Positions 16,133-25,364 of a stretch of DNA of 64,000 nt are shown here, piece by piece. The stretch is from an uncultured Prevotellaceae bacterium. GTDB lineage: Bacteria > Bacteroidota > Bacteroidia > Bacteroidales > Bacteroidaceae. A program made the translations under genes and the position numbers. The notes beneath the pieces were generated by a model. It did no database searches. It was not told the origin of the DNA and saw only the letters and a program-made list of their open reading frames with translations. Position 1 is the stretch's first letter, and the number at the start of each line of letters is the position of its first letter. Location: positions 1 to 64,000 of the forward strand of contig CAMJKP010000003.1 in NCBI GenBank assembly GCA_946406435.1, written 5' to 3'.

Positions 16133-17071
16133 TTAATTACAAATTCTTATTAGTCTATAAAGATAATCCGTTAGTTTCAGAACAAACTTTGATTTGCGAT
16201 GAAATAGCCAATAGAGTAACTGAGCGCTGAAATGCTCAGGCACATAGCCTATGGTTTCATCTGCCATACTGACAGGTATTTGCGACCTTCCACATTGACG
16301 GTAGGCATTGAGCACACCTATCTCCAACGACATAGGGAGATGTCCCTTGCGCTGATGATAGAAAGACAGCACCACCGACATAGCACGGAAATACGAAAGA
16401 ATATTTCTTTTGGTTATGTTGCGCGTATAGGAATTGATATTGTCCGTGCGATAGAAATAAACCACCTCATCGGTCCACGAACGCGATGTGACGCAAGCAA
16501 GTCGGCTTGTAGCACAGATATCCTCAGCAAAGTCGATACCCTCGATAAAGAGATCCTTGACTTTATCCAGGACTGAGGTCTTGTATAGTCTTCCCCATAC
16601 ACGAGGCAGTATTATGTTCTGACAGAGTATCTTTTCGAGATACTTTGACGGTTCATCATGTGGAGGAGTAACAATCTTGCCTGCCTTCTCATCGACATAG
16701 ATAGCGTAGGCTCCATCAACTATCTCTGTATCTGTTTCCTTCATCCGATTGACAAGAATCTTTACAGCATCAGGAGGAAGAATATCATCACTATCAACAA
16801 TAAGGAAAACCTCGGAATTGATATGCGATATGAGATGTCGGCGAGTACCGCCCAGTCCCTTGTTCTGTTCATTGCGTATGATGCGAACATGCTCCTTGCG
16901 TTCAGGGTATCGCTCCATGACCTCACGTAGCAGTTCCATACTCCTATCGGGAGTACAGTCGTCGCAGAACACATACTCCATATCAGAATATGTCTGTGCA
17001 AAGAGTGATTCCGCACACTCGACTATGTATTTCTCCACGCCAAAGACGGGAACGATTACTGTTACGGTCAT
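16133..17071 (-). CDS. Family 2 glycosyltransferase
   Basis: 'VTVIVPVFGVEKYIVECAESLFAQTYSDMEYVFCDDCTPD'. Confidence 0.92.
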   Translation of the reverse strand: MTVTVIVPVFGVEKYIVECAESLFAQTYSDMEYVFCDDCTPDRSMELLREVMERYPERKEHVRIIRNEQNKGLGGTRRHLISHINSEVFLIVDSDDILPPDAVKILVNRMKETDTEIVDGAYAIYVDEKAGKIVTPPHDEPSKYLEKILCQNIILPRVWGRLYKTSVLDKVKDLFIEGIDFAEDICATSRLACVTSRSWTDEVVYFYRTDNINSYTRNITKRNILSYFRAMSVVLSFYHQRKGHLPMSLEIGVLNAYRQCGRSQIPVSMADETIGYVPEHFSAQLLYWLFHRKSKFVLKLTDYLYRLIRICN

Positions 17072-17072
17072 A

Positions 17073-17909
17073 TTAGAGAGGAATATGCTTAAACTTAGAG
17101 TTGAGGAAACGCATCACCTTCGCCATAAGACGGAGCAGAGGGAAGATGCTTTGGAAGTGTGAGAGTACGATGAAGTCATCGAGCATACTGTTATTGACAC
17201 GCGAGAATCGGAGGTAGTCTTCACGATAGTATGGCTCTATCACTTCTGACACGATACGACGGTTTTCTACGAGCGTATCTCTCCAGTTCTGCTTGCTCAC
17301 TCCCCCACCCTCGCAGATAGAGAGCGTTGCCTGAACGGTGGCAATAGTAGCGTGGTCGCGTGCCATAAGTTCGACAACTGACTTCAGGTCGGCTATGAGT
17401 CGGTAGGTTTCATCAAAGCCATACTTACGAAGCAAGTCTGTACGATAGTAGGTGGATTGATGATTGATGCCAAGCGACAGGACATCATAGAGCGTCATCT
17501 TCTCAGGAACAGGGCGTTCAGAATCTCCATATTTTGCTCCGCCAAGGATTATATCTGCATCACATCGGCTAACAAGGGTGAGCACGTCGGGAGTTGCAAA
17601 GCAGTCACCTGCATTCATGAAAACGGAATAGTCTCCCGTGGCATGAGTAATGCCCTTGTTCATCGCATTGTAGATGCCATTGTCTTTCTCTGAGACAAAG
17701 ACGGTAACGAGTTCATCAAAGCCATCCACAACGGTCTTTGTTGTGTCGGTACTTGCACCGTCGATAACTACGACCTCAAAGCACGGATAACGGAGGGCAC
17801 TCACACTCTGGAGGGTCCTTTTGAGTCCGTCAGCATTATTCAGCGTGACAACGATGATAGAGTATTTCCTATTGCTCATTTCCGTAGATTTCGATATAGC
17901 GTTTGGCAA
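17073..17909 (-). CDS. Family 2 glycosyltransferase
   Basis: 'YSIIVVTLNNADGLKRTLQSVSALRYPCFEVVVIDGASTDTT'. Confidence 0.92.
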   Translation of the reverse strand: MPNAISKSTEMSNRKYSIIVVTLNNADGLKRTLQSVSALRYPCFEVVVIDGASTDTTKTVVDGFDELVTVFVSEKDNGIYNAMNKGITHATGDYSVFMNAGDCFATPDVLTLVSRCDADIILGGAKYGDSERPVPEKMTLYDVLSLGINHQSTYYRTDLLRKYGFDETYRLIADLKSVVELMARDHATIATVQATLSICEGGGVSKQNWRDTLVENRRIVSEVIEPYYREDYLRFSRVNNSMLDDFIVLSHFQSIFPLLRLMAKVMRFLNSKFKHIPL

Positions 17910-18996
17910 CGGCTTCCTCTCCGTAGCAGTTTATAATCTTCTGTCGGGCATTATCGGCAAGTCGCTGATGATTTGCCTCATCAAGCACATAGAGTATTCC
18001 TTTTGCCAAATCCTCTGAGTCCTTGTAGTTGGCGAGATATCCATTCTCAAGATGGTCTATCATCTCAGGAATACCTCCTACACGGAAGCCCACGCACGGC
18101 GTGCCACAAGCCATTGCCTCCATAATGGTGTTTGGCAGATTCTCAGAAAGAGAAGGAAGTACAAAGGCATCAACGGAGGCATAGAGCCGAGCCATCTCAC
18201 GGGTGTCGGAGATATACGGAATGTCCCTGCCAAGGGCGATAATCTCCACGCGACTTGAGTCTGCGTAGCCAAACTCGGTCACTTTTTCATTGATGATTTT
18301 GGCAGCCTCATCAAGGTATTGCATTCCCTTCATCGGATTGTTGACAAACTGCGCCACGAAGAGCACACGACGATGGTTAGGATGCGGTTCAGACTTGAAT
18401 ATGCTTGTGTCAAGCGGATTAGGTATTGCTACTACCTTCTGTCCTGCCATCAGCGGACTTATCAAAGCCTCGTTCCTGAGCCATTGACTGCAAGTAACGA
18501 ACTGTATTCTGCTACCTGCATAGAGCCTCTGCTTGCGCTTGCGAGTAGAGCGTTCAAGATAGTCCTCCTTCTGCTGTATCTTCAGATGATACGCTCCCAT
18601 AGAGTTCCACGCATCGTGCATAGTCCACACCACTTTCTTACCGTCATCAAGCATCTTCTGAATAGAGGCAAGAGAGATAAATCCCTGATTAACCCAATGA
18701 AGGTGTATCACGTCAGCCTCCCTATACTCACAGGTATGGGTGATGTCCTGCCCAAGAAGTGCAATATCTGTTGCCCATAGGTTACGAGTTGAGAAACCGT
18801 TACACATCCAGATAAAGGCACGCTCGAAAATACTTGTCCACGACTGTTTCCTAAGTCCCGCAGGACCGAATGAAATGTTCTTCCTACAAAGCATAGAAAC
18901 CTCCACGCCATTCTGCTGAAGGGCGTGCATCAGTCGGGTGGCGGCTATGGCGGCTCCGCCCGAGGATTGGAATGTGCTTAATATCAGTACCTTCAT
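17869..18996 (-). CDS. Family 4 glycosyltransferase
   Basis: 'SSGGAAIAATRLMHALQQNGVEVSMLCRK', 'PSLSENLPNTIMEAMACGTPCVGFRVGGIPEMI'. Confidence 0.93.
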   Translation of the reverse strand: MKVLILSTFQSSGGAAIAATRLMHALQQNGVEVSMLCRKNISFGPAGLRKQSWTSIFERAFIWMCNGFSTRNLWATDIALLGQDITHTCEYREADVIHLHWVNQGFISLASIQKMLDDGKKVVWTMHDAWNSMGAYHLKIQQKEDYLERSTRKRKQRLYAGSRIQFVTCSQWLRNEALISPLMAGQKVVAIPNPLDTSIFKSEPHPNHRRVLFVAQFVNNPMKGMQYLDEAAKIINEKVTEFGYADSSRVEIIALGRDIPYISDTREMARLYASVDAFVLPSLSENLPNTIMEAMACGTPCVGFRVGGIPEMIDHLENGYLANYKDSEDLAKGILYVLDEANHQRLADNARQKIINCYGEEAVAKRYIEIYGNEQ

Positions 18997-20354
18997 CTGA
19001 GGATATGCGGAACAATTATTTGAAGATTATGTCCCCACATATAGAACGTGAGGAAGAGTATGGTGCATATAACCGCCATATTGAGTTTTGGCACGGTGGC
19101 AGTACGCTTTATGAGATATGCTACGGCTATCGGAATGACAAATGCCCAGTGGGCTGTCATGATATATACATCGGCTGAGGCAAAGTTGAATCCAACGTGT
19201 AAAAGCATATCAAAAAGGAACATTGACATCACCATCCACATGAGGCGTTCTTTCCTTCCGCACCACACTCCTGCAGCAAAGAGCATGACTATCAATGCCT
19301 CGAAAACATAGTTCCACCAATACTTGTATCTCACAAGAACTGGACGATGGTTTTCCTTGTTCGCATCACGCAGAGGATAGCGATAATGAAGGATGAAGCC
19401 CTCACCAAAGACATTCTCCACGAGCGATGGCAGACGATCTATCTTATAGTCAGTGTTAGTGACGAAGTCAAGGTGAATAAGTTGCTTCTCCTTGCGTATC
19501 TTATTCTCTGTCTGTTCTTTCTTCCATTGGACGGCAAAGACGGAATCGCGTTGTATACGCCTGTTCACAGTCCGCTCTATATTGCGTTTTTCCTCCTTCT
19601 GTGTATTCTCCTGCTGATAGAAATACAAGTATCCAATTACTCCGAGAGGAATCAGATATATGAGGAAATGAAGCACTATCCTTGCGAAAGGCTTCTTACC
19701 CCATTGTGTGAAAAGGTCAGCCAATCCTATCTTTACACAGTTTGTCGTGGTTATGCCTGTTGAGACGAAGAGCAACGGCAACGACTGCCACAGAGGCATC
19801 GTTCTGCCTTTCTTGATGGCTTTTCCTGCAAGGTATATGGAGAAAAGGAGAAGCGGAAGAGTGAATGCCATGTGGTCTTCCACGAAGATGGTGAGCATCA
19901 CATGGGAGAAGGAATAAAAGTAGAAGGTGAGTAGGAGGCTAATCTTTGCCGACATATTCAGCAACCGACGCATTATCCTATACATCAGCAACCATGCCGA
20001 CAGACTGCACACCACGAGCAATCCTCCCACTATGAAAATGGCACAGTTCATGCCAGTCTCTTCTATCAGCCATGCGTTGAGTTGCGACAACGGCCACATC
20101 ATGCCAGCAAGTAGAGGATGACGTGAGAGCACATATAGCGTACGCCATTTGGATACCACGATGTATGTGTATGGGTCGAAGCCTGAAATCTCAAATCTGT
20201 TCCAAAATGCAGACCAGAAGCCTACCTTCGGATTCGTCCACGGTGCATAGTGATACTGAAGCATCATTATGTTGAGTGCTACGATGATGACAAATCCTAT
20301 CAGCGCAACGAACAAGGTCTCCTTATGTCTGGTCAGAAACTTCTTCATAGACAA
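18993..20354 (-). CDS. Polytopic membrane protein (GT-C-like candidate), paralog of the next gene
   Basis: 453 aa, many TM segments; 'ISGFDPYTYIVVSKW...RHPLLAGMMWPLSQLN'. Confidence 0.75.
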   Translation of the reverse strand: MSMKKFLTRHKETLFVALIGFVIIVALNIMMLQYHYAPWTNPKVGFWSAFWNRFEISGFDPYTYIVVSKWRTLYVLSRHPLLAGMMWPLSQLNAWLIEETGMNCAIFIVGGLLVVCSLSAWLLMYRIMRRLLNMSAKISLLLTFYFYSFSHVMLTIFVEDHMAFTLPLLLFSIYLAGKAIKKGRTMPLWQSLPLLFVSTGITTTNCVKIGLADLFTQWGKKPFARIVLHFLIYLIPLGVIGYLYFYQQENTQKEEKRNIERTVNRRIQRDSVFAVQWKKEQTENKIRKEKQLIHLDFVTNTDYKIDRLPSLVENVFGEGFILHYRYPLRDANKENHRPVLVRYKYWWNYVFEALIVMLFAAGVWCGRKERLMWMVMSMFLFDMLLHVGFNFASADVYIMTAHWAFVIPIAVAYLIKRTATVPKLNMAVICTILFLTFYMWGHNLQIIVPHILR

Positions 20355-21799
20355 TATCCAATGATGTTAGTTATATTCCACACAAAGCACCACACGGCGG
20401 TCAGCGCACAAGCGGCAGTGACAGCCATGTATGACCGTTTCCTCGCCTCTAGCGCCTTGAACAGATATGCTATAGCAATAGGGAGCACAAAGAGATAGTG
20501 AGCCGACATGATGTATATCTCATTGATGCCGAAACCAAGCCCCATGTGGAGAGCCATATCAAGGATAAGGAATGACATAGCCGTCCATAGGAATATCTTC
20601 TTTCTGCCCATCCATACTCCAATCAGGAACAACAGGACAATAACAGCCTCTGCGAAATAGTTGATATATCCAAGGATATTACTGGTATCGTATCGTACAA
20701 TCAACGGACGGTTACGCAGGACATCACCGAGCAAGTAGTCCTTGTGCAACTGTATGCCCTCACCCAATAGGCATTCCAACGCCACGTCCCAACGCGAGGT
20801 GGTCTTGTCTGTCCAGCGCATGAACTCTCCCTTGGCTATCGGCTTACCAGTGTTCTTGTTCCATATCTTCTGATGGTCACGACGGTATTTCTCTTTCGCC
20901 TTTTGGTTCTTTATCTTCTTTGTCAATGCCTCAACGGCAAGAGAGTCCTGTGAACCAATTGAGTCACGTGCCTGCTGACGTATCTTCTCCGTATATTCAC
21001 GGTTCTTCTTCGCCTTTACCTCGTTGCGTGCCATTTCCTTTGGCCATACGTATGTGCGGTATTCCCAACGGGCAAATCCCCATATCATAGCGCAAGGCAG
21101 TATGACGGCAAGAAGCAGAAAACGCCACTCGAAGAAACGCTTCCGACGAGTGACAAGAGCAGCAAGGAACACCTTTAGTCCATTGTTGAGCGAGATGCCT
21201 GCCGTGAGGATGAACAATGCTATCGTCTGCCACATATTGAGAGCAGAACCGTTCCTCAGTTTCTTGCCTGAGAGATACAGCGTCAAGGTGAGGGCGAACA
21301 TCGACATGATGAAGTGGTCGGGCACCATTGCTGAGAGCATGATGAATGCCATGCTGAATGAGAGTATCGTGAGCAAATAGGCTTCACGCACCTTCACCAT
21401 TATTATATCCTTAAATATCCTGAACAGGAAGATTGCAGAATACAGGGCACAGAAGATTACAATGAGCGCTGTAATGACCGTGGCGAAGTTCTTGCCCGTA
21501 AGCGTCATCAGCAACTGATTCAACTGAGCAAACGGCCACATGAAAAATGCCAAGAGCGGATGACGATATACGTTATATGCCGTATCCCAATAGGATATCA
21601 CCTCGTATGTCAATGGGTCGAAGCCAGAAATCTTGAACCAGCGCACGAACAGACGATGATAATTAGATGACAGAACACAGAATCGTCCCCAGTACATATA
21701 TACCGTCATGAAGTTAAGGAACGAGAATATCAAAGCCGACACAATTGCCAGCCATCGCTCGTCCTTACGTATTCTGAATATGTCAAATATACTCTTCAT
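20345..21799 (-). CDS. Polytopic membrane protein (GT-C-like candidate), paralog of the previous gene
   Basis: 484 aa; 'ISGFDPLTYEVISYW...RHPLLAFFMWPFAQLN'. Confidence 0.75.
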   Translation of the reverse strand: MKSIFDIFRIRKDERWLAIVSALIFSFLNFMTVYMYWGRFCVLSSNYHRLFVRWFKISGFDPLTYEVISYWDTAYNVYRHPLLAFFMWPFAQLNQLLMTLTGKNFATVITALIVIFCALYSAIFLFRIFKDIIMVKVREAYLLTILSFSMAFIMLSAMVPDHFIMSMFALTLTLYLSGKKLRNGSALNMWQTIALFILTAGISLNNGLKVFLAALVTRRKRFFEWRFLLLAVILPCAMIWGFARWEYRTYVWPKEMARNEVKAKKNREYTEKIRQQARDSIGSQDSLAVEALTKKIKNQKAKEKYRRDHQKIWNKNTGKPIAKGEFMRWTDKTTSRWDVALECLLGEGIQLHKDYLLGDVLRNRPLIVRYDTSNILGYINYFAEAVIVLLFLIGVWMGRKKIFLWTAMSFLILDMALHMGLGFGINEIYIMSAHYLFVLPIAIAYLFKALEARKRSYMAVTAACALTAVWCFVWNITNIIGYCL

Positions 21800-21808
21800 C
21801 TATCTTAT

Positions 21809-22393
21809 TTACGAAATCGTAATTCTCTCATCCGCAAACTCAAGCATCTCCTTATCACCTCGTGAGTCACCAAATGCGGTGACGCGGTATCTGTTCCTAT
21901 CCGTTTTCAACTCAGGGTATGCTTCAAGTATTCTGTTCACTTTCTCCTGTGCATAGCAGTTGGGAGTGAGGAATCTTCCTGTGAAACAAGGGCTAAACTC
22001 CATCTTTGTCCCTAATACTTTAAACTCTGGCACGAGACGACTCACCCAATTCTCAGGACTTGCCGTCACCACCACCACCTCGTTACCATTCTTCTTTGCC
22101 TCCATGAGCCTGTCGTAGAGGTCCTTTCGCAGTATATGCCTATGACTGTCTGCAAATCTCTGGCAGAAAGTATTGAACTCCTCCTCCGTCATTCGTCCGA
22201 AGCAATGGTGCAGAAGTCGCTCCTTCGTTCGCTGATTGGAATATCTGCCCATGAACATTAATATAAGCAAAGGGAATATACGGAGCAGAGCAAAAACAAG
22301 TCCAAACCTGCCACGTTGATATATTATTATCGACATCATCGAGTCTTTGGTGGTCAATGTGCCGTCGAAATCGGAGAAGAATAAATTGTACAT
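21809..22393 (-). CDS. HAD-IB family phosphatase
   Basis: 'LFFSDFDGTLTTKDSM', 'VVVTASPENWV', 'AFGDSRGDKEML'. Confidence 0.9.
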   Translation of the reverse strand: MYNLFFSDFDGTLTTKDSMMSIIIYQRGRFGLVFALLRIFPLLILMFMGRYSNQRTKERLLHHCFGRMTEEEFNTFCQRFADSHRHILRKDLYDRLMEAKKNGNEVVVVTASPENWVSRLVPEFKVLGTKMEFSPCFTGRFLTPNCYAQEKVNRILEAYPELKTDRNRYRVTAFGDSRGDKEMLEFADERITIS

Positions 22394-22396
22394 TAT

Positions 22397-23275
22397 CTAC
22401 ACATATATTATGACAAGGTACGACGCAAACCACATTGCGATAACCAACTGGAGGAAGTGGTCAGAGTACAGCATCTTGGTTGGGTCGCCACTCTTCTCAT
22501 CAACAAGGGTGAGTTGCATATATCTCAGCAGGCCAAGTATCACGAAGACAGAAGTTAAATACACATATTCTGAACCTATGCGCTGTGTAACGGACGGCGA
22601 TACAGTGTACATGATATAACTCACCACCGTAACCGCAGCCGTAATGGTGACAGCCTGATTTATGAACGTAAGGTTATAACGCTCTGTATTATGTCGTGGA
22701 GCCTCACCCGTCTTCAGCATCCTCACCACGTCATCTCTACGCTTGGCGAAGGCAAGGAAGAGAGTGAGTAGGAAGGTCATCATCACGAGCCAATTTGAAG
22801 GTGTTATATTAGTAGCAAAGCCTCCAGCAAGGATTCTCAGCACGAAGCCGAACGACAGGACGCACACATCCACTATAGCATGACGTTTCAGCCATCTGCA
22901 ATAGAGAATGTCGAGGATGAAATATGTCACTACTACCCCACCGACAAGCAACGCTCTCTCGCCCATCCACGCAATGACTGCGGTAGAGAGAATCATCATC
23001 AATGCCATAATCACATAGCCCTGCTTAATGCTAATCGCTCCCGATGCAATCGGACGCTTGCATTTCTCCGAATGCTTGCGGTCGTCCTCCACATCAATGA
23101 TGTCGTTATAGCAGTATATAGCAGAAGCGGCAAAACTATATGCAAAGAATGCTTTCAACGCAAGTATGGCAGACGGGAAATTAGTAAGAGCGCCACCGAA
23201 GAACAGTGGCAGGAGGATGAAGATATTCTTCACCCACTGATATGGCCGTGTTAGTCGGATGAGATTTTTCATCAT
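22397..23275 (-). CDS. UbiA-family prenyltransferase, decaprenyl-phosphate phosphoribosyltransferase type
   Basis: 'RPYQWVKNIFILLPLFF...NDIIDVEDDRKHSEKCKRPIASGAIS'. Confidence 0.9.
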   Translation of the reverse strand: MMKNLIRLTRPYQWVKNIFILLPLFFGGALTNFPSAILALKAFFAYSFAASAIYCYNDIIDVEDDRKHSEKCKRPIASGAISIKQGYVIMALMMILSTAVIAWMGERALLVGGVVVTYFILDILYCRWLKRHAIVDVCVLSFGFVLRILAGGFATNITPSNWLVMMTFLLTLFLAFAKRRDDVVRMLKTGEAPRHNTERYNLTFINQAVTITAAVTVVSYIMYTVSPSVTQRIGSEYVYLTSVFVILGLLRYMQLTLVDEKSGDPTKMLYSDHFLQLVIAMWFASYLVIIYV

Positions 23276-23276
23276 G

Positions 23277-24299
23277 CTATCTTTGTTTACTGAATAAGTA
23301 TTTCAGAATGACATTGTTTACTAAGTAATGCAGCAACCACGCCAATGGCATTGTAACGACTACAGTTATTAGGAATGTCATCCAATATCCGAAGTCTGTA
23401 TTCTTCTCAAGCGGTTTGAGCACAAACTCAATATGAATGAGATATGCTTCAAGACTAAGGGCTCCGAACCACGCCACACTCTTATTAAACCATTGTGGAG
23501 TGCGACGAAACACACGGTTAAGAAGGATGATCGTTGTGACGGTGAGAGGAATGTAGAGCATCCTCTCTATAAAGAGAGGGAACTTTCCGTGAATCTCCTG
23601 TTCAAGCCAGATACTTGTGCAGAGTGACATAAGGAACATTATCCACACCATCCATATACACTGTCCGTCAAGGCTCTTCTTCTGTCGAACCATCTCACCC
23701 ATGTTGATGCCGAGGAAGAATATCGGTACTCGGCTCCAGAATATCTCAATATGCCCCACAGCCTGATGGATTGGCGTTACCCACTGAACGAGGATGCACC
23801 ACATCACCATTACAAGCACAAGCCAATTATAAATCGGATGCCGACGTATAAGTTCCATATATGGCGGAGCAAAGATATAAAGCATCATCGTGGCAGGGAT
23901 ATACCAAAACGTAAGTTCGTCGTGCAGCCAGAAATCCCAGTTTATGAGAATATCACCGAATAGATCCACCCAATGTACCCCATCAAATCGCGGTATATAG
24001 TACAGACAGGCAATTATGAGCCATACAGGATAGATACGTTTCAAACGCCTCATATAGAAGGCTACCCAATCCTTGAAGAAAGAGCCTTCAATATTCCGTT
24101 TTGCCCATGAGAACCACAAACCTACGCCACTTAGGAACAGGAACATATCCACACCAAGGTTACCCATTCGGCGGAGACCATAGAAATCACTCCACCTTGG
24201 CAATCCCACGTGGAAGAGGATGACGAAAAGCATCGCCATTCCCATGTGCTCCGCCCTGAATCGGGAGACGTTTACGAGGTCTATGTCCTTTATCTTCAC
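23277..24299 (-). CDS. Acyltransferase family 3 membrane protein
   Basis: 'FRAEHMGMAMLFVILFHVGLP...NLGVDMFLFLSGVGLWFSW'. Confidence 0.88.
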   Translation of the reverse strand: MKIKDIDLVNVSRFRAEHMGMAMLFVILFHVGLPRWSDFYGLRRMGNLGVDMFLFLSGVGLWFSWAKRNIEGSFFKDWVAFYMRRLKRIYPVWLIIACLYYIPRFDGVHWVDLFGDILINWDFWLHDELTFWYIPATMMLYIFAPPYMELIRRHPIYNWLVLVMVMWCILVQWVTPIHQAVGHIEIFWSRVPIFFLGINMGEMVRQKKSLDGQCIWMVWIMFLMSLCTSIWLEQEIHGKFPLFIERMLYIPLTVTTIILLNRVFRRTPQWFNKSVAWFGALSLEAYLIHIEFVLKPLEKNTDFGYWMTFLITVVVTMPLAWLLHYLVNNVILKYLFSKQR

Positions 24300-24311
24300 G
24301 AGAAATACAGA

Positions 24312-25364
24312 TTACTTGATTAGAGCCATTACCTTCTTGAAAATAATTGCCAACACAATAGTGGCAACAATATATAGCAGCAATCCTGCAAAGAGGTCGC
24401 CGTGGCGTGATATCGGGATAATCACCTTTCGTGTGATTGGATGGCACACAAACATTGCAGCAGAGATACCTCCCACCCATGAAAGGATATTCATCAAGGA
24501 TTGCGGAAGCAGTTTTACGATTGCCACCGTGCCTATGCAGATTAGGAAAGGTACGATAATCCACGTGGTGAACCACATGCTAAACAGAAATATCAATGCC
24601 GTACTTGCAATGGCAAGGAATGCGTAGGTGGTGCGTGTAGGTTCGTTAAATCGGTTATATCGGGCAAACAACACTCCTGCAATAAATACAGGCAGAGAAC
24701 CCATCACATTATAACGATACCATTGAAGCGCCAATCCTTCAGGCAGGAAGAACAACTGAGCAAAAAGGGTAACTATGAACAATCCACCGATAAGCCATTT
24801 ATTCGACTGCAGTTTTTGAGGATAGAATATCAAGCGATATACGAAATATATCTGCACCATCAATCCAAAGTACCAATATGGACCAGGCCATATATCGTGA
24901 TCAGGATCTTTGTACAGATTACTGAACATACCCAACTGCCCTACTACATTCCAAAACTCATATCGACGTGGACCAGGTGTCATATAGTCAACCATGACGT
25001 ATGCGGAATATCCGACTATCATCATCAAGAAGAGTTTCTTGTAATGCTTCCAGATAAAAGAGAGCGCACTTTCCTGATTGTCTTCTGCTAAAGGCAATCT
25101 CTCGTATTTCATTACCAGTCCATAGGCACTAAGGAATACAAATACTGGCACACCATAGTGTCCAAAGAATGAAAGAAGATGGGCAATGAGTTCCCAAGAG
25201 GGATGAGCAAGTTCAACCATCAGCCGTCTGACATTACGCTCAGAAAACTGATATTCATTCTCCTGCACCATCTTTCCAAGCCAGTGGCAGTAGTTATGTA
25301 GCACGATAGCGAGGATGGCAATTCCACGCATCGCCTGAGATTCGGACTTGCTTAATTTTATCAT
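24312..25364 (-). CDS. Acyltransferase family 3 membrane protein
   Basis: 'MRGIAILAIVLHNYCHWL...GVPVFVFLSAYGLVMKYE'. Confidence 0.88.
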   Translation of the reverse strand: MIKLSKSESQAMRGIAILAIVLHNYCHWLGKMVQENEYQFSERNVRRLMVELAHPSWELIAHLLSFFGHYGVPVFVFLSAYGLVMKYERLPLAEDNQESALSFIWKHYKKLFLMMIVGYSAYVMVDYMTPGPRRYEFWNVVGQLGMFSNLYKDPDHDIWPGPYWYFGLMVQIYFVYRLIFYPQKLQSNKWLIGGLFIVTLFAQLFFLPEGLALQWYRYNVMGSLPVFIAGVLFARYNRFNEPTRTTYAFLAIASTALIFLFSMWFTTWIIVPFLICIGTVAIVKLLPQSLMNILSWVGGISAAMFVCHPITRKVIIPISRHGDLFAGLLLYIVATIVLAIIFKKVMALIK

